Shown: positions 23,343 to 34,201, counted from the first letter of the stretch. The stretch is 64,000 nucleotides of DNA from Rhizoclosmatium globosum (GCA_002104985.1 MCGO01000088.1:102584-166583), one strand, 5' to 3'. Numbers and translations: made by a program. Notes: generated from the letters alone by a model not told the origin.

Positions 23343-26163
23343 TCAATAAAGCAAAGAGAGCAAAGAGGCCACTACAAAATGAACTCTGCTGGAAGCCGCA
23401 CCAATCTGAATATTGATAGATGCCTTGGTAGTAGTGCCATCAACAACAATAACTTTGTTGGTTGTCAAAACTGAAGTAGATGAAGTTGTGGTTTGTCCAA
23501 CAGTTGTGATAGAAGGAACAGTCATAACACCAACAGACGGAACAGACAGAACAGAAACGACAGAAGTTGGCGCAGGACCAGTAGCAGAAGATGAAGCAGT
23601 AGCAGAAATACTTGTTGGGGAAACCTTCGATGATACTGATGGAAGGATTGTCGTAACAACAGATGCCAAAACAGAAGAGGCTCTAGTCGATGACCCACTT
23701 GTGGCAAGAGTAGCACTGGTAGTCACAAGGGCGGCTGAAGAACTGTAGATGAACCGACAAATGAGATGACAGTACTAGCAGAAGCAGAGGCCACAAATGT
23801 AGAAACAGTGGCAACAGCAGTGGATACAGTTCCAACAACCACTGCATTTGGCGCAACAACAGGCGCAACGGCAGTTACAATCGTGAATCCACCACTATCA
23901 CGTCGTTTACCACCAGTAGCATGAATCTGGAACGTCACAGAAATAAGTGCGTCACTTCCAGTATTGGCCACAACATCAAACGTCTTTCCATCGGCCCGTA
24001 GGTTCAAGACGTACCACTCACTCAAGATGTAGTTTGGAAGAGTGTATGTAACTGATACACCACCGTCATCAGTAAGAGCCACATTCACGGACGAAGAACT
24101 TGCAGCGTTGTACGTCAAGATTTTGTCAGATGTTGGGACTCCGTCAAACGCGTATTGTGTGGAAGAAAGGAGAAGGACGACAGCGTTTAGGCCTGGAGTG
24201 GTTGGAGTGGGAATGTCTGAGCCCTTGAAAGAGACGGGGGTTCCTGGAACTACTGGCTCAGTGATGGTAAACAGAGATGAAGCAATACTGGATGCGTTGA
24301 CACTTCCGAGAGCGGCAGGAACTTTGAGGTTCATTTTAGCGACTGTTTTGACGGCATCTCCTTGGAACGCAATTGGGCTTGTTGATGGGGACGGGAGAGC
24401 AGCAAGATCGGCAATTACTCCGGTTGGCTTGTTTACGGGACATGGGTTTGTGGTTGGATCAGTTGGGAGACTTGGATCACAGGTTGGTCCCGAAGGGGTT
24501 CCAGAGGTTGATGGAACAGCTGTTTGTGGTGATTGGGATAAAGTTGCCGTAACTGTATTTGTGGCAGTAGACACGTTTGTAATGGCAGTATCTTTAGATG
24601 TAGGAGCTGCAGTTGATGTGGAATCTGGCAATGCTGTACCAGCATTTGTTGATATAGCTGAAGCCACTGTAGACTGGAGAATAATTGTTGAGGTAGCTGC
24701 AATGGTAGTTTTCACACCAGAAGTACACTTTGAAGCACCGCGATCACTCCAAGTGCCAGCAGGACAATTTTTACAAACACTATTAGATTTTCCTCCAACT
24801 GTGGTAGAAAATGTGTTTTCTGGACAAAGAGTACACTCAGTAGCTTCATCAATGTCAGTATAGGATCCAGCCGGACATTTAGCGCACGTCCCACTTCCAG
24901 CACCAAAATACCCAGTTCCACACGGCTGACAAGTGCTCCACCTGACAGAGTATGTTGTACCAGGCTTGCAGTCTGTGCATACATTATCACCATACTGCAC
25001 CTGTGGTGCTGTGCAACCAGTTTCGCAGGAATTCGTATCTGGAGAAGTGCTTCCAATGGCTGTGGACGTGCAAAATTGTAACCAAGGACCAAAGGGATAG
25101 CTTGGGGTTCCTGGTTCAGGACACATGAACGAACAAAATTGTGCACCATCTGTATCAGAATAAAATCCGGCGGCGCAAGGTGTGCTCTTTTTTCCATCGC
25201 ATTGATTTCCGGCTGGGCAATCAGCACATGCAGTGTCTTTAATATATTGACCAGGATTACAAACAATTGCTACACATTGAGAGACATCCGTCGAAGCAGC
25301 AGGAGAGGTGCTGCCATCTGGACAAGCTGTGCAGGAGCTTTTATCCTAAATCAAGGCATTAGACTTTAAACAAATTGTGTCTGAACCTCAAACCTTTGAG
25401 AGGTAAGTGTTTGCTTTACAGTGACAGCTCGTGAAGGACGTAGCCCCAACGTCGCATTCTGAATTTGTAACTACAGTAATTGTTTCGTCTCCAGAACAGA
25501 AACCAGAGCCATCGCATTGTTGGCACTGTTGTGGAGCACCATCATCCTAAATTACTAATTGTTAGCCGACATTCACTAGTGGGTTAACACTCACTCCTGG
25601 AGCTGGCCTGAAATATCCAGCCTGGCAATCACAACGGTCTGTGTGCCCATCTTTACCAGCCTTGTTGGTACTGCCTGCTTCACATTGGCGAGCCTCACCA
25701 CCTGGGCAAACGTAATTCTCAGGACAAAGGTTGTTTTTGGTGGCGTTGCAGTCGTAAAAAGGCTGGCAACTTGTTGGACAGATGTCATCTGGCCTTTGTT
25801 GACAATAACCTGGCGCGGAAGTTCCTAGAGGGCAGTAGCTATTCGGCGGACAAACGTCGAAGCTTCCATTTCCATCGCAAACGGAACCAAGAGGACATAT
25901 GGTTGGATTTTTCTTTCCAGGGCCTTTCCAGTAGTATCCTTCCTTGAGATCACAGTAATTGACATTGCCACCTGGATGCCCCTTCGTTCCCGTTGCGCAT
26001 GGGAGGCAACCATTCCCAGAACCAGCAAAGTAAGTATCGCCAACACCTGATACAGTTTGTGTTAGCAAAGCGGTTGGTGGAGATGTAAGGGATGTGGGTT
26101 TTTACATGCAGCAGCAAGCTGAGACATAGCGAGGATGCCGAGGAAAAGTACGTTCAGTTGCAT
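23343..26163 (-). CDS. Cys-rich mucin-like surface protein with C-terminal module (gene A)
   Basis: Read from an ATG at 26163, the protein opens with a signal peptide (MQLNVLFLGILAMSQLAAA). It then has a long run of Cys-rich repeats of the ephrin-receptor/TNFR-like kind, for example CLPCATGTKGHPGG, CPLGTSAPGYC, CAAGFYSDTDGAQFC, CAKCPAGSYTDIDEATEC and CKNCPAGTWSDRG. A Ser/Thr/Ala-rich spacer leads to a conserved module starting CDPSLPTDPTTNPCPVNKPT and ending about QIHATGGKRRDSGGFTIV. The tail is again Ser/Thr/Val-rich and ends in a hydrophobic stretch (VHFVVASLLSLLY), as expected for a GPI signal. Introns are near 25345-25395, 25545-25600 and 26048-26105. One frame slip lies near 23725. The likely place is the cell surface or wall; no enzyme motif is seen. 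Paralogue: 38160-41176. The C-terminal module is also shared with 34398-37894. Confidence 0.75.
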
Positions 26164-26626
26164 GGTATAGAAACCGTTGACTTTTTTGATACTACTTTTT
26201 TTCTTTCTTGGTTAGCTGTCTTTGTCATCACCTTTAAGAAGTGAGGCTCATTTTTGGCCGGTCGGCAAAACGGAACAAACCCCTAATTTTCGGGGAAAGG
26301 TCTTGGTGCTGACAATCAACCGTCCATTTAGGCGTCCAGAGCTTATCAGTTTATAGGTGCACTCTTAAAAACTAGGCACCATTCGCATTTGAAGCACTTG
26401 TTATGCCGAGGATGGGTGTCAGACACAAAATCTGTTCTACATTTAAGTGAACTATTCATTACGTTAAACTATTTATATTATACGATACTGCATTTGATTC
26501 TCCAAGACTTCCAATCAGATAAGCAGCTGTGATTCATCATCATTCCTTCAAACCAGATATCTCTCAATATTAAATGCCTAAATATTATAAATGCTTTAAT
26601 CTCTCCTGGAACAAAACCATTAATAT
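26164..26626. other. Intergenic stretch, no gene seen
   Basis: This AT-rich gap lies between the 5' end of the Cys-rich gene and the 3' end of the LRR gene. A weak hairpin (CCCC...GGGG, near 26280-26297) is present. No coding content is recognised. Confidence 0.5.
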
Positions 26627-27586
26627 TCAATTGATTGCGGCCATCAAAATCTCCAACACCAGCAACCCTCCCAACTCCATCGGCAATAGCCCCGAAAACA
26701 CATTCTTTCCAAGATCTAATACCTCTAGGTTTTTTAGCTTTCCAAATTCGCTTGGGATGTGACCAATAAATCTGTTTTTAGAAAGTCGTAGGACTTTCAA
26801 CCGTGATAAGCTTCCAAGCGAAGGTGGAAGACGGCCACAGAGTTGGTTATGGCTCAAGTCGAGGTGTTCGAGTGCACGCAAGTTTCGAAAGGAAGAGGGC
26901 AAGGGTCCTGAGAGATTGTTGTTGTTGAGTTTGATTGTTGTAAGTGTTAAGTTTCTGGTGAAAATATCTGGCGGTAAAGGTCCCGAGAATAAATTTTTTG
27001 CGAGGTTGATGAAGGATAATGCTGGATGGGTGAAAAGGAATAGAGGCAGAGTTCCAGATAAGTTGTTTGATTCAAGATCGAGAGTTTCAAGGCTTGTTAA
27101 GGCTGAGAGGGATGATGGAATGGGACCGGAGAGCTTATTCGCCCCAAGATTCAAGTTTGTGAGATTTGTAAGCTCGGATATGCATACTGGAATTCTACCA
27201 GTGAGATTCAAAGTCGCCATATCGAAAGTGTTGACAGGACAGAAACGGCTGGCAATTAACGGAATCAAGCCCTTTTGAAATAAGTATGGCCATTGAAACC
27301 ACATGTACTTGCATTTCTCTGCAAAAGATGCGTCTTTGAGAATGTTGTAAGTGATTAAAACCTGAGCGTAATAGGGATCGCCAAGACAAGTATTTACGAG
27401 TCTGCAAATCAGCCGATATTGCAGAGCTTCAGACATATCTATGCGAACAAAGATTCTACGAATAAGCTCGAATGGCAACGTTAAAATAGAAGCGTGGCCT
27501 TGTGAAGTTGGTGGAGGCGAAATAACTGCTTTGGTTCTCGCGGCTTTCTGCTTGTTGAGGCGCCGACGTGCTGATCTGGCTGTCAT
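26627..27586 (-). CDS. F-box plus plant-type leucine-rich repeat protein
   Basis: A single-exon 319-residue protein. Residues about 33-75 read as an F-box-like segment (ILTLPFELIRRIFVRIDMSE), suggesting a substrate adaptor for an SCF ubiquitin ligase. From about residue 125 there are eight or so LRRs of the plant extracellular/receptor-like kind, with the L..L.L..N.LSG.LP consensus (LTNLTNLNLGANKLSGPIP, LESNNLSGTLPLFLFTHPAL, LRALEHLDLSHNQLCGRLPP, LSRLKVLRLSKNRFIGHIPS). There is no signal peptide and the amino end is basic (ARSARRRLNKQKAARTK), so an intracellular protein is more likely than a receptor. The frame ends abruptly within an LRR (LLVLEILMAAIN). The true end could be further downstream after a slip. 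Confidence 0.75.
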   Translation of the reverse strand: MTARSARRRLNKQKAARTKAVISPPPTSQGHASILTLPFELIRRIFVRIDMSEALQYRLICRLVNTCLGDPYYAQVLITYNILKDASFAEKCKYMWFQWPYLFQKGLIPLIASRFCPVNTFDMATLNLTGRIPVCISELTNLTNLNLGANKLSGPIPSSLSALTSLETLDLESNNLSGTLPLFLFTHPALSFINLAKNLFSGPLPPDIFTRNLTLTTIKLNNNNLSGPLPSSFRNLRALEHLDLSHNQLCGRLPPSLGSLSRLKVLRLSKNRFIGHIPSEFGKLKNLEVLDLGKNVFSGLLPMELGGLLVLEILMAAIN

Positions 27587-27842
27587 AATGTTTCTTGAAG
27601 CTTTGTTTCTGGTTTGTGTGGTAAAGTCACCTTAAAACTTTTATTCCTTCTTTAATCGAGTAAATCCAACACTCGAACATCAAGACCCCTCCCTACAACG
27701 CACGGATTAATAAACAAATGCTTAAGTTTATATTCTTGGTCTCGGAAATACGTGATAATATGACATAGCCAACTGGTACAGGCGTTGCAATTGAACAAAG
27801 ATTCAGCGCCGTTCTTCTTGTCCTTTGAGGAAATAACCATTT

Positions 27843-28551
27843 TTAATAAAGTTGTCCTGGCGGCTGGTGGCGCTCCCAGTTGAGCCACTTTGCATTTGAA
27901 AGACACTGGCGAACAAGGTCAGTTTCTATTGATGGAGTACCAAGCACTTACCATTGGACCAAGAGAGTTTCCAAAATAAAACACGCGATTCAAAATTTTT
28001 GTATCGTCACTGAGAATCACATCGTCAGGTTGAATATCGTGCGGGAACCCAGGAATATTCGCAAAACGGTCCTCCTCAGGAACAAACTCCATGTGCTCTT
28101 GAGTAGGTTGAAAAGGACACGGTGTATCTTCAGGAGACTTGTGATCACTGGGATCAAATGCATAATACATGTCAACCTGGTCATCGTCAATTGTTCCAAG
28201 ATGCCTGAATCCCAGTTTGAGGTAGAACGAGGCGGGACAGTAATCAGCAGTAGGCGCAGAATACGAAAGCTTGATTCCTTTTCTAAGGCCAGGAAGTTCG
28301 TTCTGAACAGCGTCAAGGACAAGTTGGAGACACAGCTTTCCATATCCACTGCCTTGATACCTTTCGTCAATTGCAATTCGCTCGAGGAAGTGTTCGCCTG
28401 GAGCATCGCCGTCCAAGGCAATCTGCACAAATCCAACGGGAAGGTCAAGTGTGACATCCCAGAACACCCTTGTCCACCACGTTGGCTCAAAGGTTCCCTG
28501 CCAAATTGCAAAGGCTGGGTACGCCATGCCGTGGTACTGGTCCGGTGCCAT
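27843..28551 (-). CDS. GNAT-family N-acetyltransferase
   Basis: A GNAT acetyltransferase using acetyl-CoA. The central motif FLERIAIDERYQGSGYGKLC contains the Q-x-x-G-x-G acetyl-CoA loop, and the C-terminal motif FYLKLGFRHLG is also typical. Exon 1 runs from about 28551 to 27952 (in-frame ATG at MAPDQYHGMAYP). After a 46-nt intron, exon 2 (27905-27843) adds CLSNAKWLNWERHQPPGQLY and a stop. The frame is open further upstream to 28740, but that would overlap the preceding gene end, so the start is uncertain. A continuation in another frame beyond 27843 is possible but less natural. The acceptor substrate cannot be told from sequence. Confidence 0.65.
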
Positions 28552-28690
28552 GCGCAGTTCGTTGACAGCGTCGACGTTTGAGGTGTCGACTGGCGGAGTT
28601 GGATCTTGCGGTTTGGCATTGATTGATGTGGTGAAGCTTAAAATGGTTGAATAAATACAGAACTGGTGCAATTTATTTGCCAATGAGGTT

Positions 28691-29959
28691 TTAACAGAAG
28701 AGAACCAGAAAAGCAAGAACTTGGAGTAAAACAAACACACGCTTGACGTTTACATTATCTGCACTACTTCGTTGCGGAACGCCATTTGAATCGCACAACG
28801 ATACACCAAAGTAATAGCTGTCCACATGAGGCATATCATTCGTGCTTGAATTGACATCTTTCTCGTAAAAGAAGTTGGCGCGAAGCGTGTACACGTGCCC
28901 AACAAGCTCTAATGGAATATCGTCATACGAAGAATCGCTCCAGATGTCAGATGATGTTGCGTTTGCGTAGAAGTCTGCAAGGGGGACTAGTGGGAGTGCA
29001 TCGTACACTTGGTCAGACCGTGTGATTTGCGATGGATCTGCGGGGATTGTTTGCACCGGACGAGGTGGTTGGTTGTAATAGTATGGATAGTGGGTGTAAA
29101 CCGGTAACGGGTACCAGAAGGGAGAATACGTGTAGATTGGGTAGGGATTGTAGTATCTGTTGTAAACGTAGCTTGTAGTAACTCGGGATTGCGAAACAGA
29201 GTAAGGTGGTGGAGGACTCCAGTTCGGCATTGAGCGAGAATTTCCGGCGAGAGAGGAATATGGTGGTGGTGGGACTGATGGAACGGATCCGGTCTTTGGA
29301 GCAGTTGTTGAGCCCATTGAGCCCTTTTGAAGATTACTTGTGGATCCTCCGCTTGTTGAACCGCTGCTCGTTGTTCCGGAGCCAGGTTTTGAAGTTCCTC
29401 CACTTGTACTTCCAGTTGAGCTTCCAGGTTTCGTTCCTGCAGTGTTTCCACTTGTGCTTCCTGTTGACGAACCTGGCTTTGTGGCTCCGCTTGACCCAGC
29501 ATTCGATCCACTTGAACCACTTGTTCCACCGAAGTTCCACCGCTTGTACTTCCAGAAGATGAACCACCAGGTTTCGACGTTCCACTTGAACTACCACTTG
29601 AACTGCTTCCGCTGCTGCTTCCTCCTGTTTAGAACCTCCACTTGACCAGAGGATCCAGAGGAACTGCCTCCAGACTTTGATCCACCAGAACTACTGCTTC
29701 CCTTTCTTCGCTCCAGTTGCATCCATCCTCGTCTCACTGGTGGAGCAGTCAGGTCTGTTCCGCGGACTTCGATGTAAACGTAGAGTGGACCTTTTACGGG
29801 GTCTGTCAAGTTGAAGGAGTCCGCAATTGTCAGGTTGAAGGGGAGAGATCCGCCAGAACATACTGATCCATTGGGGAGTATTGGGATTGTGAGGTTTGGT
29901 TGAAGTTGTGATAGAAAGAGTGCTGCTGACGAGTTTGTTGTGTTGATTGCTGTTGCCAT
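28691..29959 (-). CDS. Gly/Ser- and Tyr/Pro-rich PPxY protein with hydrophobic tail (copy a)
   Basis: This is the first of three tandem paralogues of an unrecognised family. From an ATG at 29959 it reads MATAINTTNSSAALFLSQLQ, PNLTIPILPNGSVCSGGSLP and VYIEVRGTDLTAPPVRRGWM. A Gly/Ser repeat linker follows, then two PPxY motifs about 20 residues apart (VPPPPYSSL and SPPPPYSVSQ), a Tyr/Pro-rich stretch (YPIYTYSPFWYPLPVYTHYP), a conserved block (SDQVYDALPLVPLADFYANA, DIPLELVGHVYTLRANFFYE) and a hydrophobic end (KRVFVLLQVLAFLVLFC). The tail could be a GPI signal or a tail anchor. There is no classical signal peptide, yet many N-x-S/T sites are present, so topology is unclear. The Gly/Ser linker (about 29330-29640) contains frame slips, perhaps from repeat length changes. 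Confidence 0.65.
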
Positions 29960-30144
29960 TTTTGGATTTCTCTTTTGTTTTGTTTGTGAGATGCAACTTA
30001 AGGGCTTGTGAAGGGGGCTGAAACTTGACCTTGTTTTGGAATGGAATAAGTTAATGGCAGAACTATAAATAAACAAAGAACGTGGAGAAGAGGTAAATTT
30101 ATGTGATATTATAACATGGCTTATGGATCCTACAAACGTCTCTT

Positions 30145-31196
30145 TCAAAGCAAACAAATCATAGCAACCAACATATGAACCAACACCAAACTCTGTACCA
30201 AACGCGATGCACTACTCGCCTTTGGCGCTCCGTTTGCATCACAGTTTGAAACACCAAAGTAGAAACTGTTCACATGCGGCATATCATTCGTGCTCGAGTT
30301 CACATCCTTCTCATAGAAAAAGTTGGCGCGGAGAGTGTACACGTGTCCAACAAGTTCAAGCGGGATATCGTCGTATGAGGAATCACTCCACAAGTCGGAT
30401 GAAGTCGCGTTCGCGTAAAAGTCGGAGAGTGGAACCAATGGAAGTGCGTCGTACACTTGGTCGGAACGTGTGATTTGAGTTTGATTGGCTGGAATGGTTT
30501 GAGTGGCGCGTGGCGGTTGGTTGTAGTAGTACGGATAGTGAGGGTAAATTGGCATTGGGTACCAGAAGGGAGAATATGTGTAGATTGGGTACGGATAGTA
30601 GAATGAGTTTGGAGCGTAGCTTGTGATTACGCGGGATTGAGTCACAGAGTAAGCTGGAGGGGGACGTAGTTTGGCAATGAGCGGGATGCACCTCCGACGA
30701 GGAGTACGGTGGAGGAGGGTCTGATGGGACGCCACCAGTTCTTGGTGCAGTAGTTGAACCCATTGAACCTTTTGAATCGCCGCTTGTTCCTCCAGAGCTT
30801 CCCGTGCTTCCTCCAGTGGTACCGCCAGTGCTTCCTCCAGGTTTAGCTCCAGAAGTACCTCCACTGGTAGAGCCTCCACTGGTAGAACCGCCTGACGTGC
30901 TTCCACCCTTTGAACCACCTGAACTGCCTCCCTTGGACCCGCCACTGCTTCCCTTTCTTCGCTCCAGTTGCATCCATCCTCGTTTAACGGGTGGTGCGGC
31001 AAGGTCGGTTCCGCGGACTTCGATGTACACATAAAGTGGGCCATTTTGGCATCAGTCAGGTTGTATCCGTCGGCAATTGTTAGGTTGAATGGCAACACCG
31101 GCCACACAGACAGAACCATTTGGAAGAATCGGGATCGTGAGGTTTGGTTGAAGCTGCGAGAGGAACAGAGCCCCGCTGCTGTGTTGTTGGATTCAT
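30145..31196 (-). CDS. Gly/Ser- and Tyr/Pro-rich PPxY protein with hydrophobic tail (copy b)
   Basis: The second tandem paralogue. The start near 31196 is followed by LFLSQLQPNLTIPILPNGSV in one frame and LPFNLTIADGYNLTDAKM in another, so a slip lies near 31100. The core reads YIEVRGTDLAAPPVKRGWMQ, then a linker of GGSTSGGSTSGGTSG-type repeats, PPxY motifs (DPPPPYSS and PPPAYSVTQ), YPYPIYTYSPFWYPMPIYPH, the conserved block GHVYTLRANFFYEKDVNSST and a hydrophobic tail (SLVLVHMLVAMICLL). Regular 15-18 nt repeats in the linker make this region prone to expansion and contraction. There is a second slip near 30700. The function is unknown. Confidence 0.65.
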
Positions 31197-31290
31197 AATT
31201 GGAAGAGCAGTTTCAAATGAAAGGCTTGTGAATTGGAAATATGAATCAGAACATAGATCGTAGCTAACTTTATATATATTACATCGTACT

Positions 31291-32345
31291 TTACATCATA
31301 AAGAGTATAGTAACAATAACTTGAATCAAGAGTAAATTTTGAATCATCCCATAAGCTCCACTTGTCTTGGATTTCCATTCGCATCACAAAGCGAGACCCC
31401 AAAATAATAACTTTCCACATGCGCCATATCGTTTGTACTTGAGTTAATATCCTTTTCGTAAAAGAAATTGGCACGGAGAGTGTACACATGCCCGGCTAGC
31501 TCAGAGGGAATGTTGTCATATGAGGAATCACTCCAATAGTCTGTCGAAGTGGCGTTCTCGTAGAAATCTGGGAGCGGGGCAAGAGGAAGGGCGTCGTAAA
31601 CTTGGTCTGAACGTGTTATTTCAGTTTGATTTGCTGGGATTGTTTGGATTGGGTTATGAGGGTGGGAATAGTAGTATGGGTAGTGCGGATAGATTGGCAT
31701 TGGATACCAATAGGGAGAGTATGTGTAGATTGGATATGGATGATAAAAGCTGGGACCGTAGTTTGAGATTACTCGAGTTTGAGTCACAGAATAAGGTGGT
31801 GGAGAAACACTGGTAATGTGAGTAGCACCACCAAGAGAAGAGTAGTAGTACGGAGGGGGTGGACTTGATGGAATGCCGCCAGTTCTTGGAGACGATGTAG
31901 TTCCCATAGAACTTGAGCCTGCTGGTCTGGACCCGCTTGTTACTCCGCCGCCACTAATACCACCAGGTCGAGAGCCACTAGTTCCTCCGCTTATACCTCC
32001 AAATGAACCACCACTCGATCCACCCGTTGAACCTCCTTTGGACCCACCAGGAGCTGCTGCCACCTGAGCTTCCACCTTTCCCACCACCGCCTCCGCCCTT
32101 TCCTCCGCCACCACCACCCTTTCTTCTCTCCAAGTTTATCCAACGTCTTTGAACTGGTGGAGCCGAGAGGTCTGTTCCGCGGACCTCGATGTAGACATAA
32201 TTAGCGCTGACATATCAGCAACTGTGACATTGAAGGGCAATGAGCCTCCCGCACACACTGACCCGTTTGGCAGTGATGCGATGGTGATGTTTGGTTGGAA
32301 CTGCGAGAGTAGAAGAGCCCCAGCTGCTGTGTTCTGTTGCTGCCA
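31291..32345 (-). CDS. Gly/Ser- and Tyr/Pro-rich PPxY protein with hydrophobic tail (copy c)
   Basis: The third tandem paralogue, starting at an ATG at 32345 (frame after one slip: LLLSQFQPNITIASLPNGSV, AGGSLPFNVTVAD). The Gly/Ser linker, PPxY motifs (SPPPPYYYSS and SPPPYSVTQ), Tyr/Pro stretch and the block LPLAPLPDFYENATSTDYWS are all kept. The long frame stops at 31344 after GNPRQVELMG. One base shift there opens MIQNLLLIQVIVTILFMM with a stop at 31291-31293, a hydrophobic tail like those of copies a and b. I therefore extend the gene to 31291. A divergent hypothetical gene begins about 390 nt away. Confidence 0.6.
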
Positions 32346-32731
32346 TTATTGGACAATTTTTCTTGATTGGAAGAAAGCGGCAATTGGCGCATTCAATCTG
32401 GTGTTTTTGGACTTTGACACAAGCCCATAATTTCCTACCACATCAGCAACAATTCAATTCCATTTGGCGGCTGTTTTGCAAGTCCGACAGCCGCCAACTT
32501 TCTTTTGATTGATGCTTGGCAAAAGTTCTCTTTGATTGGTGATTAGTGATGCTAATTGATTGTATTTATCATTTATTAGAAGAGTATTGATATTGATTGA
32601 ACAAGATACGATGGGAGAGAAGTTCTCATATTCCACAATGTCAAATTAAATCCTGATATCGAATATGCTTGACCACACATCAGTCACCAACTGCTCAACG
32701 CCATTCCTTGAACACTTACTCAGCAACTACG
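32346..32731. other. Divergent promoter region
   Basis: This is the gap between PPxY copy c (minus) and the hypothetical gene at 32732 (plus). It contains the perfect 10-bp inverted repeat listed separately. I see no coding content. Confidence 0.5.
32464..32497. promoter_or_regulatory. Perfect 10-bp inverted repeat in a divergent promoter
   Basis: The arms TTGGCGGCTG (32464-32473) and CAGCCGCCAA (32488-32497) are exact reverse complements, separated by 14 nt. The element lies about 120 nt upstream of copy c and about 235 nt upstream of the gene at 32732. CGG and CCG half-sites of this kind are typical of Zn2Cys6 regulator sites, but that reading is inference. It could also form a hairpin. 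Confidence 0.45.
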
Positions 32732-33148
32732 ATGGCCGCATACTTCTCGACAACACCGTCAGAGCGACTCGGTGCTTTTGGGACCATTGAAACGCCGCTA
32801 ATTGACGTTATTGCCCGCCAAGTGTATTCGCGGCAAATCACGGTTCACGGCGGCAAAGTCGAATCAAATGGAAAAGTGGCAATTTGGGCGACGGGTCGAA
32901 AGGCATTTGAGCCGCTTGTTCGGCTTGTTGGCGTGCTGCTTCCTGTTGGAACGAGAGTGAACCAGGCGTGGCTTGTGAAGCTGCTTCCGTCGATGCTGCC
33001 TGGGCCTGATCAGAGCGATCCGTTCAAGGTGGATGTCGTTGTCATTGTCAGGAATCTGGTTGACATGGATGTGGTGAGGAGGAGTGTGGATGATGATGGG
33101 GAGGTTTGGATTGAACGGACAACGAATGAAGGGCATCCAATGTGTTAG
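32732..33148 (+). CDS. Hypothetical 138-residue protein
   Basis: A single open frame from an ATG at 32732, beginning MAAYFSTTPSERLGAFGTIE and ending in TTNEGHPMC. It contains alternating hydrophobic segments (FEPLVRLVGVLLPVGTRVNQ, VDVVVIVRNLVDMDVV) and no recognised motif, signal peptide or membrane span. It sits upstream of the sugar isomerase in the same direction with a 100-nt gap. I do not recognise the family. Confidence 0.5.
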   Translation: MAAYFSTTPSERLGAFGTIETPLIDVIARQVYSRQITVHGGKVESNGKVAIWATGRKAFEPLVRLVGVLLPVGTRVNQAWLVKLLPSMLPGPDQSDPFKVDVVVIVRNLVDMDVVRRSVDDDGEVWIERTTNEGHPMC

Positions 33149-33250
33149 GAAAGGGTATTGTTCCAAGGTTTTGAGTTCTTGAGTTGTGGAAGAATAATGA
33201 GAGTTATTTATTAAGTTTATGCAGAAATCATCTTAAAACCACCAACTTGA

Positions 33251-34201
33251 ATGAAGCTAGCCTTCTATCGCACGCTCTGGGGCAACACGGAACCTCTTGA
33301 AACCTACATTTCCTCACTCAAAACAAAAGGATACGCTGGCGTTGAAACATCGCTTCTCTTTCACTCCTCAGCCGAATTCACTCTCCTTCAAAGCTTGCTC
33401 TCTGCATCTGACTTGGGCATTGTTCTCCTCATTCTCACATTTGGATCGACTGTAACTGAGCACATTGAGTCCCTGTCGACACAGTTGGAAGCCTCAGTCA
33501 AATGCAACCCTGTCAAAATCAATGTTCATGGTGGTTGCGACTACTGGTCCCCAGATCAATCAGATGAATACTTTCGCGCTGTAGTTCGGCTTCAGGAAAC
33601 GTATCCCTCCGTTCAGATATTGCACGAGACTCATCGGTCCAGAATATTTTACAATCCGTGGGTTACTGCTCGTGTTCTCAAAGCTTTCCCATCTGTTTAC
33701 ATTACTGCTGATTTAAGGTTGCATCATACCTATTGAATGATCGAGCGAGGGATTTGACACAGCGTGCTGATTACTTACATTCACCTTGTCATTAGTCACT
33801 GGGTCGTTGTATGTGAACGTCATTTAAATACTCCGGAATTTAAGGACGCGATGGATTTGGTGTATGAGAGGACGAAACACATTCACGCACGTCCGTCTAC
33901 TCCACAATTCATTCAGTTGAGTTTCGTGAAGGATCCAGTATTTAAGGAGGATTTGGATGCTTTTACGGGTTATTGGAAGCGTATCTTGGAGGTTCAAAGA
34001 GGGTTGGGGAACACGGTGAGTGTGTTTTGTGGGGTGGGAACCTTATCGGATAAGCTAATTGAGTTGCAGGAAATGACGGTGGATCCTGAGTTCGGACCAG
34101 CACCGTATTCTCTCGTGCAAGGTTTTTCTGGAGGAAAGATGGTCAGGGGATTAGATGATTGCTCGGATGAAGTTATGCAAATTGTCAAAGAATTGTTGTG
34201 A
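33251..34201 (+). CDS. Sugar phosphate isomerase/epimerase-like TIM-barrel protein
   Basis: A 272-residue protein from exons 33251-33717, 33796-34015 and 34070-34201. It has the xylose-isomerase-like TIM-barrel pattern: MKLAFYRTLWGN, TKGYAGVETSLLF, KINVHGGCDYWS, QILHETHRSRIFYNPW, VYITADLSHWV across the first intron, TKHIHARPSTPQ and GPAPY. Conserved acidic and His residues (E in HETH, D in ADLSHW, H in HIHAR) match the metal and substrate positions of the family. The second intron is 54 nt, a multiple of three, with no stop, so unspliced reading would add 18 residues. I infer a cytosolic sugar isomerase or epimerase. The substrate is unknown. Confidence 0.75.

Noticed and set aside
23413..24863. 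Plus-strand open frames at 23413-23748 and 24042-24863
   Set aside because: Antisense shadows of gene A. The composition follows from its Thr/Ser/Val-rich sense strand.
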